A stretch of 64,000 nt of DNA from Mycobacterium sp. (GCA_021732005.1 JAKFVT010000008.1:1-64000), one strand, 5' to 3'. Positions 49,161-58,495 are shown, numbered from the stretch's first letter. The notes: generated from the letters alone by a model not told the origin. Translations and numbers: made by a program.

Positions 49161-50077
49161 CGCACCCCTCCAGCCGCTGGATCGCCTGTGTACCAGCGCG
49201 TCACGTCGCCGCCGCTCTTCCAGCGCGCGAACCAGCGGTCGGCGAATTCGGGCAGCTGGTCGTTGGCGGGATCGTGGTAGGGCGTCTGGCTCAACAGCAC
49301 CCGGCCCGCCGCGATGAGTCGCTCGCGCCGTGGCACGGTTGCGAAGGCATTCGGTGTTGATGCGTGCGTGCGCGCGAGTCGTCGCATCACCGTCTGACGC
49401 AGACCGAACGCCGGCAGCAATGTACGGGCGTCGACCTTCCGATCCGATTCGGGGACATGCTCATTCACTCCGTCGGCGATGATCCGCAGGATGCCCATCA
49501 GATGGCGCACCACGCCCGGCAGCGCTCTGATCCGATACCAGCTTTCGCCGATCGCCGCGTCGTAGACCACCAGCGCCGAACTGCGGTGTTCGACCTCTTC
49601 GACGAAATGCCACATGAACAGCGACGCCACCCGGTCGTCGCCGGGCCGGAACAGCGTCGCCTCGTTGTCGAGCATCATCTTGAAGCTCGGCGTGAAGGTG
49701 GCTTCCAAGTCGGCGATATAGGCCAGCCGGAACTTCAGCGGCGCGGTCGTGGTGACGTGCTGGTAATCGGCGATGGCCGCATCCAATGTCCGTTGAAGAC
49801 CCGGATACCGGCGGATCAGCGCGGCGACGTGTTTGCGATGCGTGCTGGAGTGCTGAGCTTCCTGACGCAGGAAAGCCGTTGCCTCCGAGGCTGCTTCGGG
49901 GTCGGTGATCAACGGTGCGGCTTCTTGTACGGCGGCCACGATCATCTGTTCGAAGCAGATCGCGATGATCGACGTCGCGTTCATGAAGAACGAGAACTGC
50001 GGGTTGCCCGGATTCCACTCCCAGGGGACGTCTCCGGTGAAGTCGAACTTGGGCCTGCGGACTTCCAAGGCCGCCAT
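49157..50077 (-). CDS. Predicted metal-dependent hydrolase (PF10118-like), diiron-type helical protein
   Basis: 306 aa, mostly helical. A ferritin-like metal site is visible: Glu43 (CFEQ), Glu73-x2-His76 (RQEAQH), Glu125 (DLEATF) and Glu161-x2-His164 (VEEVEH). The family is annotated as metal-dependent hydrolase, but the residue pattern fits a diiron oxygenase or desaturase at least as well. ATG 50077 is preceded by GGAGG with 4-nt spacing. Translationally coupled to the membrane protein downstream and divergent from a TetR gene. Confidence 0.75.
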   Translation of the reverse strand: MAALEVRRPKFDFTGDVPWEWNPGNPQFSFFMNATSIIAICFEQMIVAAVQEAAPLITDPEAASEATAFLRQEAQHSSTHRKHVAALIRRYPGLQRTLDAAIADYQHVTTTAPLKFRLAYIADLEATFTPSFKMMLDNEATLFRPGDDRVASLFMWHFVEEVEHRSSALVVYDAAIGESWYRIRALPGVVRHLMGILRIIADGVNEHVPESDRKVDARTLLPAFGLRQTVMRRLARTHASTPNAFATVPRRERLIAAGRVLLSQTPYHDPANDQLPEFADRWFARWKSGGDVTRWYTGDPAAGGVR

Positions 50078-50099
50078 CGCGCCTCCGTCATCTAGTCAT

Positions 50100-50137
50100 T
50101 ACACACAATGCTCATGTGTGTGTCATGTGTGTATTCT
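50100..50137. promoter_or_regulatory. TetR operator and promoter region
   Basis: An inverted repeat TACACAC (50100-50106) / GTGTGTA (50127-50133) with a second inner set ACACACA / TGTGTGT. The plus-strand -10 TATTCT (50132-50137) overlaps the right arm. It lies between the divergent diiron-type and tetR genes. Confidence 0.6.
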
Positions 50138-50167
50138 TGGATAAACCGAAGGGAAGAGTCAAGGCTG

Positions 50168-50770
50168 ATGGCACGAAAGGGCTGGGGTGGTTCGCCGCCC
50201 ACGGACGATGCCGAGGCGCGAAAACGCATCGTCGACACCGCATTGCGCCTGGTCGAACGGCGCGGTGCGGCACAGACCACGGTGTCCGACATCGCTGACG
50301 CACTGGGCATCACCCGTCGCACGGTCTATCGCTACTTCGCCGGAACCGAGGAGCTGTTCACCGCCGCGGCCGAAGCCGCCCTCGGCAGCTTCGTCACCCA
50401 GATCGACCGGGTGGTCGCGGACATGGACGTCACCAGCCAGCTCGTCGAGGTCGTCGCCTACATCATCGAGCGGCTGCCCCAGGAGCCGCAATTGGCTCTG
50501 CTGCTGGCCAACGACCGGTCCAATGTGTTCAGCCGCGCGATGCTGACCGCCGACGTGATCGCCCGCTGCCGCGCGATCCTGCACCACGCTCAGATCGACT
50601 GGGATCAGCTCGGCTTCGACGACCACATGATCGATGAGCTGATCGAGCTTCTACTGCGGGTCATCCAGTCGATGGTCATCGCGCCGCCGGACCCGCCGCG
50701 GTCGGCTGCGCAACTGCGCGCCTACCTGCACCGGTGGATCGGTCCGGCGCTCGCACCGCGAGCGATCTGA
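50168..50770 (+). CDS. TetR-family transcriptional regulator
   Basis: 200 aa. N-terminal TetR HTH: RIVDTALRLVERRGAAQTTV then SDIADALGITRRTVYRYF, with a variable helical ligand-binding domain. ATG 50168 was chosen as the protein start (MARKGWGG); AAGG lies just upstream. The inverted repeat in front suggests control of itself and of the divergent diiron/membrane gene pair. Ligand unknown. Confidence 0.85.
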   Translation: MARKGWGGSPPTDDAEARKRIVDTALRLVERRGAAQTTVSDIADALGITRRTVYRYFAGTEELFTAAAEAALGSFVTQIDRVVADMDVTSQLVEVVAYIIERLPQEPQLALLLANDRSNVFSRAMLTADVIARCRAILHHAQIDWDQLGFDDHMIDELIELLLRVIQSMVIAPPDPPRSAAQLRAYLHRWIGPALAPRAI

Positions 50771-50813
50771 ACCGCTGCCCCCTCGGCCTCGTGAACGATA
50801 GCGCCTGAGGTCA

Positions 50814-51602
50814 TCACCGTTGCCCGGTGATGACCGACACCGCTTCGTAGAGGGGGTCGGGCGTCGTCGATATACCGCCGATGTAGGGGTGAGACGCCTC
50901 GAGGAGCAGGAACAGATTGGCCGCCACGATCAAGCCGACGATCGCCACCATCGGGTAGTGCAGCCCGGGCTTCTCGACCCCATAGATGACGACGGTGCCC
51001 AGCACCAGCGCGCTGGTCAGGAAGATGACCGCCCACAACGGCCACGGCGGGCCGGTGTCTTCACGGGCCGTGAGCAGGCGGATGGTGCGGGCCTGGCTCA
51101 TCTTGTCGAGGTTGGCGTATGACGTTGAGAGAACAGACTTCTGGCTGTCGGTCGGCGCCGTGACCTGCCGGTAGGCCGCTGTCAGCTGCGCCAGCGCATC
51201 ATCGGTCGCAGGTGAGCGAATACCGGGGTCGCCTTCCCACTCGGCTATTGCTGACTTCTCGTACTCGAGCAGACTCTGCCGCAGACGATCTGCGTCGGTC
51301 TTGTCGAAAGCGACCAGGTCCCTTGCCATTTCGATGGCAGCCGCGCCTTCGGCGCGCGCGTTCGCGTCAGCGGCGCTGATCTGGCCCCACATCGACGACG
51401 ACATGAAGCCGATCAGAAAGGCGTAGATGAAGCCGATGAAGGTGTAGGTGAATTTGGTGACGTCATTGTGCTCGTCGCGCGTCAGCGCGGGGAACCGCCG
51501 CCGAACCCATTTGGCGATCAGCATCGCGCCCCCCGCGATCACCACGATCAGACCGACGAGAAGCAGTCCCGGCGGGACGTTGCCTATCAGCCATCCACTC
51601 AT
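50814..51602 (-). CDS. DUF4239-type (bestrophin-like) membrane protein
   Basis: 262 aa. Two N-terminal helices (GLLLVGLIVVIAGGAML, FTYTFIGFIYAFLIGFM), a long soluble alpha-helical region (about 75-180), and two C-terminal helices (WAVIFLTSALVLGTVVIYG, MVAIVGLIVAANLFLLLEA). This is the arrangement of DUF4239/bestrophin-like proteins; transport function is unproven. ATG 51602 is preceded by GGGGGAG; TAGACT at about 51642-51637 is a likely -10. It converges with tetR. Confidence 0.7.
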   Translation of the reverse strand: MSGWLIGNVPPGLLLVGLIVVIAGGAMLIAKWVRRRFPALTRDEHNDVTKFTYTFIGFIYAFLIGFMSSSMWGQISAADANARAEGAAAIEMARDLVAFDKTDADRLRQSLLEYEKSAIAEWEGDPGIRSPATDDALAQLTAAYRQVTAPTDSQKSVLSTSYANLDKMSQARTIRLLTAREDTGPPWPLWAVIFLTSALVLGTVVIYGVEKPGLHYPMVAIVGLIVAANLFLLLEASHPYIGGISTTPDPLYEAVSVITGQR

Positions 51603-51668
51603 CGGCGACTCCCCCAGTCAACACCCGGCAGCTGGAGTCTAGTGCGCATGCCTCGGCGGCAGGCGCGC

Positions 51669-53933
51669 TCAGGCCGGCACGTCCTCGTCGGCTGATTCGA
51701 CCTCGACCAGAAGCGCCATCCCGTGATGCGGAATCATCTCGACCGCAAAACTGTGCAGATCGTCGACGACAGCGATGTGCGCTCCGGTGAACATGTCGCG
51801 GACGGTCGCACCCGGCGGCAGAATCTTGGATCGGACAGTGCCGGCGATGTCTTCGTTGGCGAAGTTCAAGACGGTCAGCTGATACTGCTCGGGCGCATCG
51901 AGCTGGTGCACCATCACCAACATGCCGCGATGCGAGACCTCGGGAATGTCGACCTGCCGGCTGGTCGCAATGCCGTAGTGCGCCCGCACCCGAAGTATCG
52001 CCTGGAGTTGGCGCAGGAAGCTGGTGTCGTCGGCGAGCTGCTCCGGAATCGAGCCGTACAGGCTTCGGCCGCGCGGCATTCCGGCGTTCGACTTCGTCGC
52101 TGCCGGGTTGACGCCCATCAGGTCGTGCGCGGCGCGGTGGATCCAGCGGGTGTCGCCACCGTGCATCAGGTCGGCGACCTCGGCCGACGGCAAGGTGAGC
52201 ATGCCGCACAGGTCCCAGCCGGACAGCGCGAACACACCCGGCTGGAGTGCGTTGAACATGGCCAGCAGCAGGTGCGCCCGGCGGATGCGGTCGATGTCGT
52301 CGTGGATGTCCTCGAGGTCGCGGTATCCCAACGTCGCAGCGATCACTGTCGCTGTGGTGCACGCGATTCCGTTCGTGGTGAAGACACGGTTGTACGGTGC
52401 AGCCGGTCCGGTGAGTGCTTCGGTGAGGTCGGCGCGCACCCGTTCGCCGAGCGCCTCGCCGGTGATCTCATGGCCTTTGTAGGTGTAGATGTCGTCCTTG
52501 TGACCGTTCGACCAGTGCACGAGCTCGTAGGTCAGCTCGTCGTGGTTCTGCAGTGCGTGCACCAGTGAAGCCGGGTCGACGCCCAGTTCGACGGCGGTGC
52601 GCAGCGTCAGCCGCAGGAATTCGGTGTCGGCGGTCGCCAGGGCGTGGTGATAGGCGGGCCGGTTGACGAAGTCGTAGGACAGATCGGCGCCGGTGCCGCT
52701 GGTCTCCTTGATGTCGTCGATCGTCAGGTTCAGTTCCTGAAAGGTGAAGCCGCCCAGCTTGCGCACCATGCTCCCGATGAACTGGTTGGCGGCCTGCGAA
52801 AGCGGGTGACCTTCCGACCATCCCACGCCGTCGTCCCCGGACGTCTTCTCGGCACCCAGGAAGCCGTTGGCATCCAGGCGCAACCCGCCCGACCCGAGAT
52901 CGGTCAATGAGTGCAGCGCGTCGCCGATGACGAGGCGCATCCCGGCGAAGGACGGGTCGAGCCAGTTGATCGAGGGCTGACCCTCCTTGAAGTAGTGCAG
53001 ATACACCCACCGCCGCTCGACGCCGTCGATGCCGACGACGGGGCGGGTCACACTCCAGTTGGTTTCCTTGATGCCCTCGGCGTAGAAGATCACGCGTTGC
53101 AGCCGCCCGATGATGTAGCCGGCCTTGTCGAGCCATTCCTCCGTCGCGGCGTCGACGTTGACCGAGTCCCGGCCGTGCGGAACGTCGGGCAGGTGCTGCC
53201 AGTCCAGCGGATCGATGTCGATCATGTGGTAGATGCCGGGGTAGTCGGCGTATTTCATCTCCGCCAGCCGGAAATCCGCGCCCTTGCCGGTGTGCCCGGG
53301 CACGATGTCGTCCAGGATCGTGCCGCCGTACCAGTTCGCGGTCCCGCACATCTGGCGGAACTCGTCTTCCGTGCCGAACGCAGGGTCGATCTGGGTGCTG
53401 ATCCGGTCGAAGTGGCCGTCGACGCTGGGGGTCAGCTGCCAGCCGGCGATGCCACCGGCGCGTTTGACGGGACCGGTGTGGATTCCCTCGATGCCGATCT
53501 CCGCGAATGCCTTCCACATCGCCTCGTCGGCCATGGCCTTGAGGAACGACTCCTCGGGCCGGGTGATGAGCGACAGCGGGTACGCGGTGAACCAGACCGA
53601 CGCCGCCTCGACGGCACTGCGTGGACTGGGTGTGGCGTATGGGTTCTGCCACATCGAACCCTGGCCGGAGAATTGCTGGCTGATCTCGTTGGCGTCGGCG
53701 AGCATCGATTGTGACAACAGCCACGACACGTAGGCCTGGTTGTCCGCCGTCGGCGAGCCATCCTGCGCAATCGACCTGCGTACGAACGGGTTTCGTACCC
53801 GCGGGCGGAACCGCAACGTACGAGGTCGGGCGGGGTGCAGATGCTCGTCGTAGGTGATCTCGGCAGGCGCATTACCGGTTTCACCCTCGTCGGGCGGTCC
53901 ATCGTCGGGCATGGACTCCACCGTCTGCGACAT
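51669..53933 (-). CDS. GH13-family alpha-glucan enzyme, trehalose-synthase-like
   Basis: 754 aa. A GH13 (beta/alpha)8 barrel with the nucleophile Asp in [12 protein letters not shown], the acid/base Glu in [11 protein letters not shown], and the transition-state Asp in QNHDELTYE. TreS-type enzymes convert maltose to trehalose; the last two motifs resemble TreS, but the protein is longer than standard TreS (about 600 aa), has an N-terminal extension and is clearly divergent, so the exact reaction is uncertain. ATG 53933 has AGGAG 4 nt upstream; the frame is open to 53990 without similarity. It stands alone, not next to treZ, treY or maltokinase. Confidence 0.7.
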   Translation of the reverse strand: MSQTVESMPDDGPPDEGETGNAPAEITYDEHLHPARPRTLRFRPRVRNPFVRRSIAQDGSPTADNQAYVSWLLSQSMLADANEISQQFSGQGSMWQNPYATPSPRSAVEAASVWFTAYPLSLITRPEESFLKAMADEAMWKAFAEIGIEGIHTGPVKRAGGIAGWQLTPSVDGHFDRISTQIDPAFGTEDEFRQMCGTANWYGGTILDDIVPGHTGKGADFRLAEMKYADYPGIYHMIDIDPLDWQHLPDVPHGRDSVNVDAATEEWLDKAGYIIGRLQRVIFYAEGIKETNWSVTRPVVGIDGVERRWVYLHYFKEGQPSINWLDPSFAGMRLVIGDALHSLTDLGSGGLRLDANGFLGAEKTSGDDGVGWSEGHPLSQAANQFIGSMVRKLGGFTFQELNLTIDDIKETSGTGADLSYDFVNRPAYHHALATADTEFLRLTLRTAVELGVDPASLVHALQNHDELTYELVHWSNGHKDDIYTYKGHEITGEALGERVRADLTEALTGPAAPYNRVFTTNGIACTTATVIAATLGYRDLEDIHDDIDRIRRAHLLLAMFNALQPGVFALSGWDLCGMLTLPSAEVADLMHGGDTRWIHRAAHDLMGVNPAATKSNAGMPRGRSLYGSIPEQLADDTSFLRQLQAILRVRAHYGIATSRQVDIPEVSHRGMLVMVHQLDAPEQYQLTVLNFANEDIAGTVRSKILPPGATVRDMFTGAHIAVVDDLHSFAVEMIPHHGMALLVEVESADEDVPA

Positions 53934-54042
53934 GAGACTCCTGACTTTGTCTTGCTTCAACCTTGCCTGCCAAACCCGACGACGCGCCACTCGAGTATTG
54001 CCTCCGGTGGCACGGGTCGAAACGCTTCGCGGGTCATGCGCC

Positions 54043-54048
54043 TAGCCT
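54043..54048 (+). promoter_or_regulatory. Leaderless -10 of the PPOX gene
   Basis: TAGCCT, 7 nt before ATG 54056. Confidence 0.55.
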
Positions 54049-54055
54049 CGACGGT

Positions 54056-54478
54056 ATGGATGGACTCTCCGACGATGTGGCCGCGTTTCTCTCCGAGGGC
54101 ACCCGAACGGCCAAACTGGCATATGTCGCGGCAGACGGCAGGCCGCTCGTCGCCCCGGTGTGGTTCATCGTCGACGGAGGTCAACTCGTCTTCAACACCG
54201 GCAAGGCGACCGCCAAAGGCCATGCGCTGAGCCGCGACCCACGGGTCGCGATCTGCGTCGACGACCAGGAACCGCCGTTCTCATTCGTTCAGGTACAGGG
54301 CACAGCGTCGCTCAGCGAGGATCCCGAGGAACTGCTCGACCTCGCGACCCGCATTGCGGCCCGCTACATGGGCGCCGAGCGCGCCGAAGAATTCGGCAGG
54401 CGTAACGGCGTGCCGGGCGAATTGGTCGTGCGGGTGACCCCGACGAAGGTGATCACGGCGTTCGACGTCGCCGACTGA
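54056..54478 (+). CDS. PPOX-class F420-dependent (split-barrel) enzyme
   Basis: 140 aa. Split beta-barrel flavin/F420-binding fold: RTAKLAYVAADGRPLVAPVW, LVFNTGKATAKGHALSRDPR, VAICVDDQEPPFSFVQVQG. Similar to the mycobacterial PPOX-class proteins that use F420H2 (for example Rv1155-type reductases). The substrate is unknown. The start ATG 54056 is set by a -10 7 nt upstream. It ends exactly where the convergent DUF5313 gene ends. Confidence 0.82.
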   Translation: MDGLSDDVAAFLSEGTRTAKLAYVAADGRPLVAPVWFIVDGGQLVFNTGKATAKGHALSRDPRVAICVDDQEPPFSFVQVQGTASLSEDPEELLDLATRIAARYMGAERAEEFGRRNGVPGELVVRVTPTKVITAFDVAD

Positions 54479-54997
54479 TCAGAAGAACGGGTTGCTGTTC
54501 TTCTGGCGCTCGGCGTCCTTGGGGCGCGGGCCGAATCGGGCGATGTAATCCTCTTCGACGCGGGCGTTCTTCTGCCGCTTGATCACGTCGACCAGATTCG
54601 GATCCAGGCCGTGCACGGCGAGCCGATGACGCCGCCAAACCTTGTTCAGCGCAAGCGAAATCGCGAGCGTCCACAAATAGAGCGGCACCGTCATCTCGGC
54701 GTGCACGTACACCGAGTTGTTCTCCACGGGCAGCAGCCAGAACGGCGCCAGGAGGAAGAACGGCGGGATCGCCGCTTTGAGCATGAACCGCTTGACGGCG
54801 CCGGGTCCCGCGAGATCGTTCGCTACCCATTCCCGCATGGAATCGGGCAGCCGTCGGAACCCGTATGAGTACATGATGAGTTGGCCCAGATTCGGCCGAT
54901 CGGCGGACGTGGCATCCTCCTCGGGTAGCGGTTTCCTAACCCGTACCCTACTCGCCGTCGCGCGCGACAATTTCGGTTGAGCTGAGGCGTTGATCAC
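54479..54997 (-). CDS. DUF5313 family membrane protein
   Basis: 172 aa. A basic N-terminal region (about 1-35), the conserved stretch NLGQLIMYSYGFRRLPDSM, then two hydrophobic helices (IPPFFLLAPFWLLPV and MTVPLYLWTLAISLAL) and a charged C-terminal tail ending NSNPFF. This matches the actinobacterial DUF5313 proteins of unknown function. GTG 54997 is the start. Confidence 0.7.
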   Translation of the reverse strand: MINASAQPKLSRATASRVRVRKPLPEEDATSADRPNLGQLIMYSYGFRRLPDSMREWVANDLAGPGAVKRFMLKAAIPPFFLLAPFWLLPVENNSVYVHAEMTVPLYLWTLAISLALNKVWRRHRLAVHGLDPNLVDVIKRQKNARVEEDYIARFGPRPKDAERQKNSNPFF

Positions 54998-55051
54998 CCT
55001 GCGGATGTGTGACCTCGAAGGTGGTCGACGGGCTCGACGTCAGCCGGGGGC

Positions 55052-56821
55052 TCAAGTCGGTCCGCCCAGGATGACTGCGTTCCTGTCGCCCGACTTGGCC
55101 CGGTACATGGCCGCATCGGCCCGGGCTGTGAGCGAGGAAGCCGGCTCTCCGGTGAGGGCGATAGCGGCACCGATGCTCAAGGTCGCGCAAATCGTGTTCC
55201 CGGATAGCTGGATCGGTTCGGCGGTACGACAGCGAATCTTTTCGCCGATCCGAGCGATCTCGTCGATGCTGCGGAGGCCCGGCAGTACGACGAGTATCTC
55301 GTCACCTCCTGTGCGGCCAACGGTGTCTCCCTGGCGGACAGAGTCGCGGATCCGGGCCGCCAACGTGGTGAGCACGGCATCGCCCATGCCGTGTCCCCAG
55401 GTGTCGTTGATGTCCTTGAAGTGGTCGACGTCGCAGAACAGGATGCCCAGATGTGTTCCCGGAGCAGGCGGGCTCTCCAGAGCGGACTGAAGGCGTTCCA
55501 GCGCCTCGGCACGGTTTGCCAGTCCCGTAAGCGTGTCGAACCGGGCCAACCGTTCGAGTTGCTGTTCCACCTGGACTCGATCGTCCACGATGCGCAGGGC
55601 CGCGATGAGTCCATCGGTATTGCCTTCGGCATCTATGTAGGGCTTTCCGTGGCCGTCGACCCAGTGGTAGCCACCGTCGGCGGCACGGACCCGGAAGCGT
55701 TGCAGAACCGATTCGCCAGTGGCGATCCGCTGCAGCACGGTTGCGACCGCGTCGAGGTCGTCGGGGTGGATGTGGCCTGTGAAGTCTGAGCCGATCCACC
55801 ACTGAGGCGGCCTTCCCAATGCGGCCTCCACCGACGGCGATACCCACCCGATCCGAGTGCCGCGAAGGTGAACGATGATGTCGACAGCGTTGTCGGCCAG
55901 GATGTGGTAGCGCGCTTCAGCATCAGCGCGTTCTCTGCTCAGTTGCTCCTTCTCGATGAGCCGGCTCTGCTCTTGGTGGCGCAAGCGGAATCCGGTCAGG
56001 ACGGTTAGGACCGTGCACAGCATCACCGACAGGGCCCACGCCGCATTCTCGCTACAGCCCAGGGCCAAGAACGCCAGCCGTATCAACGCCACGAGGATCG
56101 GAAAACCGATCGCAAGCCCGTACAACCGCACCAGTGCCCCCCGGTCCGGTCGGGTGAGCAGCCACGCAAGCGGAGGCCGGTCAGGGCGCACCAGCGACGT
56201 CGCCGCGACAAGCAGCAGCAGAGCCAAGGCAGTCGAGATCGCCATGCCGGTTGAGGTCCTGACGTGCACCAACTCGATCGCACCGAAGAAGTAGGCTGCC
56301 ACTGCGACCAACGGGATGAACCCACCGCCGACGATGCACACCGGCCAGACCACGCCAACCCAGCGGCGATCCAGCCTGGCCAGCCCAACAGCGCCGGCCA
56401 GGAACAGGACCGACAATGCGGTCTGCGGGCTCGGACGCCCCGGCCAGGACGATTGCAACGTGCCTACTGCTTCTCCGAACCACACCTGGTCCAGGCTCAA
56501 CTGCGTGGCGGTCGCGTATGCCATGAGAACCGCGGCGGCGAGGGCGCCCACCATTGCGGCCGCACCACGGCCAACCCACACCCGAGTGCGTGACGGCTGC
56601 CCCAACTGCACCAGGGTCGCTGCGCCCAGTACGGCCAGCCACATCGCAGTCCAGGGCGTCATCTGCGGCCAGGTTGGGTAGATGCGGGTCAACGCTTGGA
56701 CACCACTGGCCCAGCCCACCCAGTTCAACGCAGCAACGACAAACACGACCACAACAGCGGCGCGGCCCCATCGTGCCAACGCCACCGTTTCCAATGCCGC
56801 GCCGGTGCCGGGCTTGTCCAT
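55052..56821 (-). CDS. Membrane diguanylate cyclase with PAS domain (GGDEF)
   Basis: 589 aa. An N-terminal membrane sensor of about eight helices (1-280), a coiled linker, a PAS/PAC domain (about 300-420), then a GGDEF domain. The active-site motif is GGDEI (505-509), and FCDVDHFKDINDTWGH supplies the metal-binding and substrate residues. RQGD at 496-499, five residues before GGDEI, is a canonical inhibitory (I) site. It should make c-di-GMP. ATG 56821 has GGAGG about 9 nt upstream. An EAL phosphodiesterase is encoded about 6 kb away. Confidence 0.9.
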   Translation of the reverse strand: MDKPGTGAALETVALARWGRAAVVVVFVVAALNWVGWASGVQALTRIYPTWPQMTPWTAMWLAVLGAATLVQLGQPSRTRVWVGRGAAAMVGALAAAVLMAYATATQLSLDQVWFGEAVGTLQSSWPGRPSPQTALSVLFLAGAVGLARLDRRWVGVVWPVCIVGGGFIPLVAVAAYFFGAIELVHVRTSTGMAISTALALLLLVAATSLVRPDRPPLAWLLTRPDRGALVRLYGLAIGFPILVALIRLAFLALGCSENAAWALSVMLCTVLTVLTGFRLRHQEQSRLIEKEQLSRERADAEARYHILADNAVDIIVHLRGTRIGWVSPSVEAALGRPPQWWIGSDFTGHIHPDDLDAVATVLQRIATGESVLQRFRVRAADGGYHWVDGHGKPYIDAEGNTDGLIAALRIVDDRVQVEQQLERLARFDTLTGLANRAEALERLQSALESPPAPGTHLGILFCDVDHFKDINDTWGHGMGDAVLTTLAARIRDSVRQGDTVGRTGGDEILVVLPGLRSIDEIARIGEKIRCRTAEPIQLSGNTICATLSIGAAIALTGEPASSLTARADAAMYRAKSGDRNAVILGGPT

Positions 56822-57201
56822 CGGTGATCCCCTCCCCCGAGTGGGCCCCTAAGAGCGCCGTCGCGCCCCGCGGCTGGTGACTCGACGCAGGGATCGCCGG
56901 TCGTCGTGCACTTTCGTCGACAACCCGATCTCGATGCCCTCCTGAATCGAGATGGCTCGACGTTCGTCCGGTAATCGTCTCGGTTTTCGAACGTCCCGAC
57001 CTAGAGGCCAAAGTCACCGACAGAGCAGTTCGAACAGAAACTCAGCCGCGCGCAGCCGTCGATGACTCTCGACACCTACGCAGGCCTCTTCGATGAGGAC
57101 CTGGGGAAGTCGCGGACCGTCTCGACGCAGCAATGGCCGCTACTGCGGACGGCTTCTGATCGCTAGCGGGGGCAAACCGCCGCTGAACTGCTCAAACTCT
57201 G
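56822..57201. other. 380-bp intergenic region with integrase remnant
   Basis: No intact gene. The left part is the upstream region of the diguanylate cyclase gene. The right part (about 57005-57166) is a decayed fragment of a tyrosine recombinase. It ends directly before the 3' end of the tRNA-Ala gene. Confidence 0.6.
57005..57166 (+). pseudogene. Remnant of a tyrosine integrase C-terminus
   Basis: An open frame of about 53 codons between stops contains AQPSMTLDTYAGLFDEDL. This matches the end of actinobacterial phage/ICE integrases, where the Tyr of the LDTYAGLF motif is the catalytic residue. The upstream catalytic R-H-R region is missing, and sequence after EDL has drifted. It reads toward the 3' end of tRNA-Ala only 36 bp away, the usual attachment position of such elements. 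Recognition of the motif is strong; assignment to a particular element is not possible. Confidence 0.6.
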
Positions 57202-57274
57202 TGGAGCTAAGGGGAATCGAACCCCTGACCTTCTCGATGCGAACGAGACGCGCTACCAACTGCGCTATAGCCCC
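57202..57274 (-). tRNA. tRNA-Ala (anticodon CGC)
   Basis: 73 nt. The acceptor stem GGGGCTA pairs with TAGCTCC (one G-U), the D arm is GCGC/GCGC with loop AGTTGGTA, the anticodon stem TCTCG/CGAGA holds loop TTCGCAT with anticodon CGC, and the T arm carries GGTTCGATTCC. CCA is not encoded. An integrase remnant lies next to its 3' end. Confidence 0.95.
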
Positions 57275-57325
57275 TTGGTCGGTAGCAGGCTACCAGTCGC
57301 AGCCCGCCTAGTTGAAACCGGCGAC

Positions 57326-58396
57326 CTACTGGCCGGCCGCCCGCGGCAGGTCGAAGTGCCGCGCGAACGCCACCTCGTCGAGGTGCTCGAAAATCGGGTC
57401 CTCGTCGTCGATGTCCAGCACCGCGGCGCCCGGACGGCGCAGCCGGGACGGCACGACGTCGAATTCGCGGTCCTGGGTGTTCTCGACGCCGAGCCGCGAG
57501 CGCGCCATCCGCTGCTGGCGACGCCGGCGCACCTGCTCCTCGATCCTGGTCTGACGACGCAGGTAGCCCAGGTACAGCACTGTCACGGCACCGGCCACAC
57601 CGGTGACCCACCACAGGTCGGAGCTGACGGTGAACGACAGCGCGGCCGTCACGACCATGACCGTGGCCATCGCCATCAGCATCCGCTTGCGGAAGCGGTA
57701 CTTGCGCGCGCTCACCGCCGCGGCGGTCGTGGACTCCGAACGACGTGGCCGGCTCGCCCGTGGCGTCACGGTCGTCGCAGGCTCGTCCTCGGCCTCCAGA
57801 CCTGAAGTGTCCTCGACATATTCGTATTCGTCGTCGGTGCCGTCCTGCGGCTGGTCCTCGGCGACCGCCTGGAACTGATCGGTGTCATCGATCGCGGGCG
57901 CGGTGTCAGCCTGGTCGTCCTCGATCGCGTCGCTGGCCTCCTCGACCTCCGCAACGGGTTCGGCCACCACCGGCGCCGGGGCTTCGTCGAACAGGCTCGG
58001 CTGGACCTGGGCGCTGCGCGCAGTGCCTCCGACCGGCAATGCGCCGGAGTCCTCGTCGACCACGTCGACGTCGAGGTAATCCGACTCGACCTCTTCGGTG
58101 ACCGCGGCCACCACGACGACTGTGCGGGTCCGCGACGGCGTCACCTCGTCGTCGGAGTCCTGCTCGTCGAACTGGTCCTCTTCGGGCTGCCAGTCCGGGT
58201 CGTGCCGATGACCGGCCGAGGGGCCGCTGCGCTTGAACCGGCGCGACTTCTCGCCACCGTTGAGCACTCGGGTGGCAAGCGCGACGTCACTGGTCCGGCG
58301 GACGTTGTCACGCTTGCTGATGAGCATCGGGACCAACACAAACAACCACAGCACCACAAGCGAAATCCAGAGCAATGATTGGGGGATGCTTGGCAT
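57326..58396 (-). CDS. glpR: Divisome/polar-growth membrane receptor GlpR (SepX, Rv0996-like)
   Basis: 356 aa. An N-terminal helix (about 7-26, SLLWISLVVLWLFVLVPMLI), a long acidic disordered region (about 60-235, many Asp/Glu/Val), then two more helices (about 240-285: MAMATVMVVTAALSF, LWWVTGVAGAVTVLYLGYL) and a basic-to-acidic C-terminus. This is the layout of Rv0996/GlpR, called SepX in Streptomyces, a membrane partner of the gephyrin-like protein Glp that coordinates FtsZ and Wag31. ATG 58396 follows AAGGAG by 9 nt. The glp gene is two genes upstream on the same strand. A good promoter with an operator-like palindrome precedes it. Confidence 0.82.
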   Translation of the reverse strand: MPSIPQSLLWISLVVLWLFVLVPMLISKRDNVRRTSDVALATRVLNGGEKSRRFKRSGPSAGHRHDPDWQPEEDQFDEQDSDDEVTPSRTRTVVVVAAVTEEVESDYLDVDVVDEDSGALPVGGTARSAQVQPSLFDEAPAPVVAEPVAEVEEASDAIEDDQADTAPAIDDTDQFQAVAEDQPQDGTDDEYEYVEDTSGLEAEDEPATTVTPRASRPRRSESTTAAAVSARKYRFRKRMLMAMATVMVVTAALSFTVSSDLWWVTGVAGAVTVLYLGYLRRQTRIEEQVRRRRQQRMARSRLGVENTQDREFDVVPSRLRRPGAAVLDIDDEDPIFEHLDEVAFARHFDLPRAAGQ

Positions 58397-58465
58397 GGTG
58401 GCCTGCTCCTTTCGCGTCCAGGCTAGGTCCGTGACCTTGGCAACCCGGGACGGCGCGCCGGAGTC

Positions 58466-58495
58466 AATTACACACTTGTAATTTGGCCTTGACAA
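58466..58495 (-). promoter_or_regulatory. SigA-type promoter of glpR with palindrome over the -10
   Basis: Minus strand TTGTCA (58495-58490), 17 nt, TGTAAT (58472-58467): five of six matches in each hexamer. The perfect inverted repeat AATTACA-CACT-TGTAATT (58466-58483) covers the -10 and half of the spacer, a likely repressor site. The leader would be about 60 nt. Confidence 0.65.

Noticed and set aside
57044..57311. Protein-coding gene crossing the tRNA (plus strand)
   Set aside because: The frame runs through the tRNA-Ala gene; only the in-frame integrase motif ending at 57166 is meaningful.
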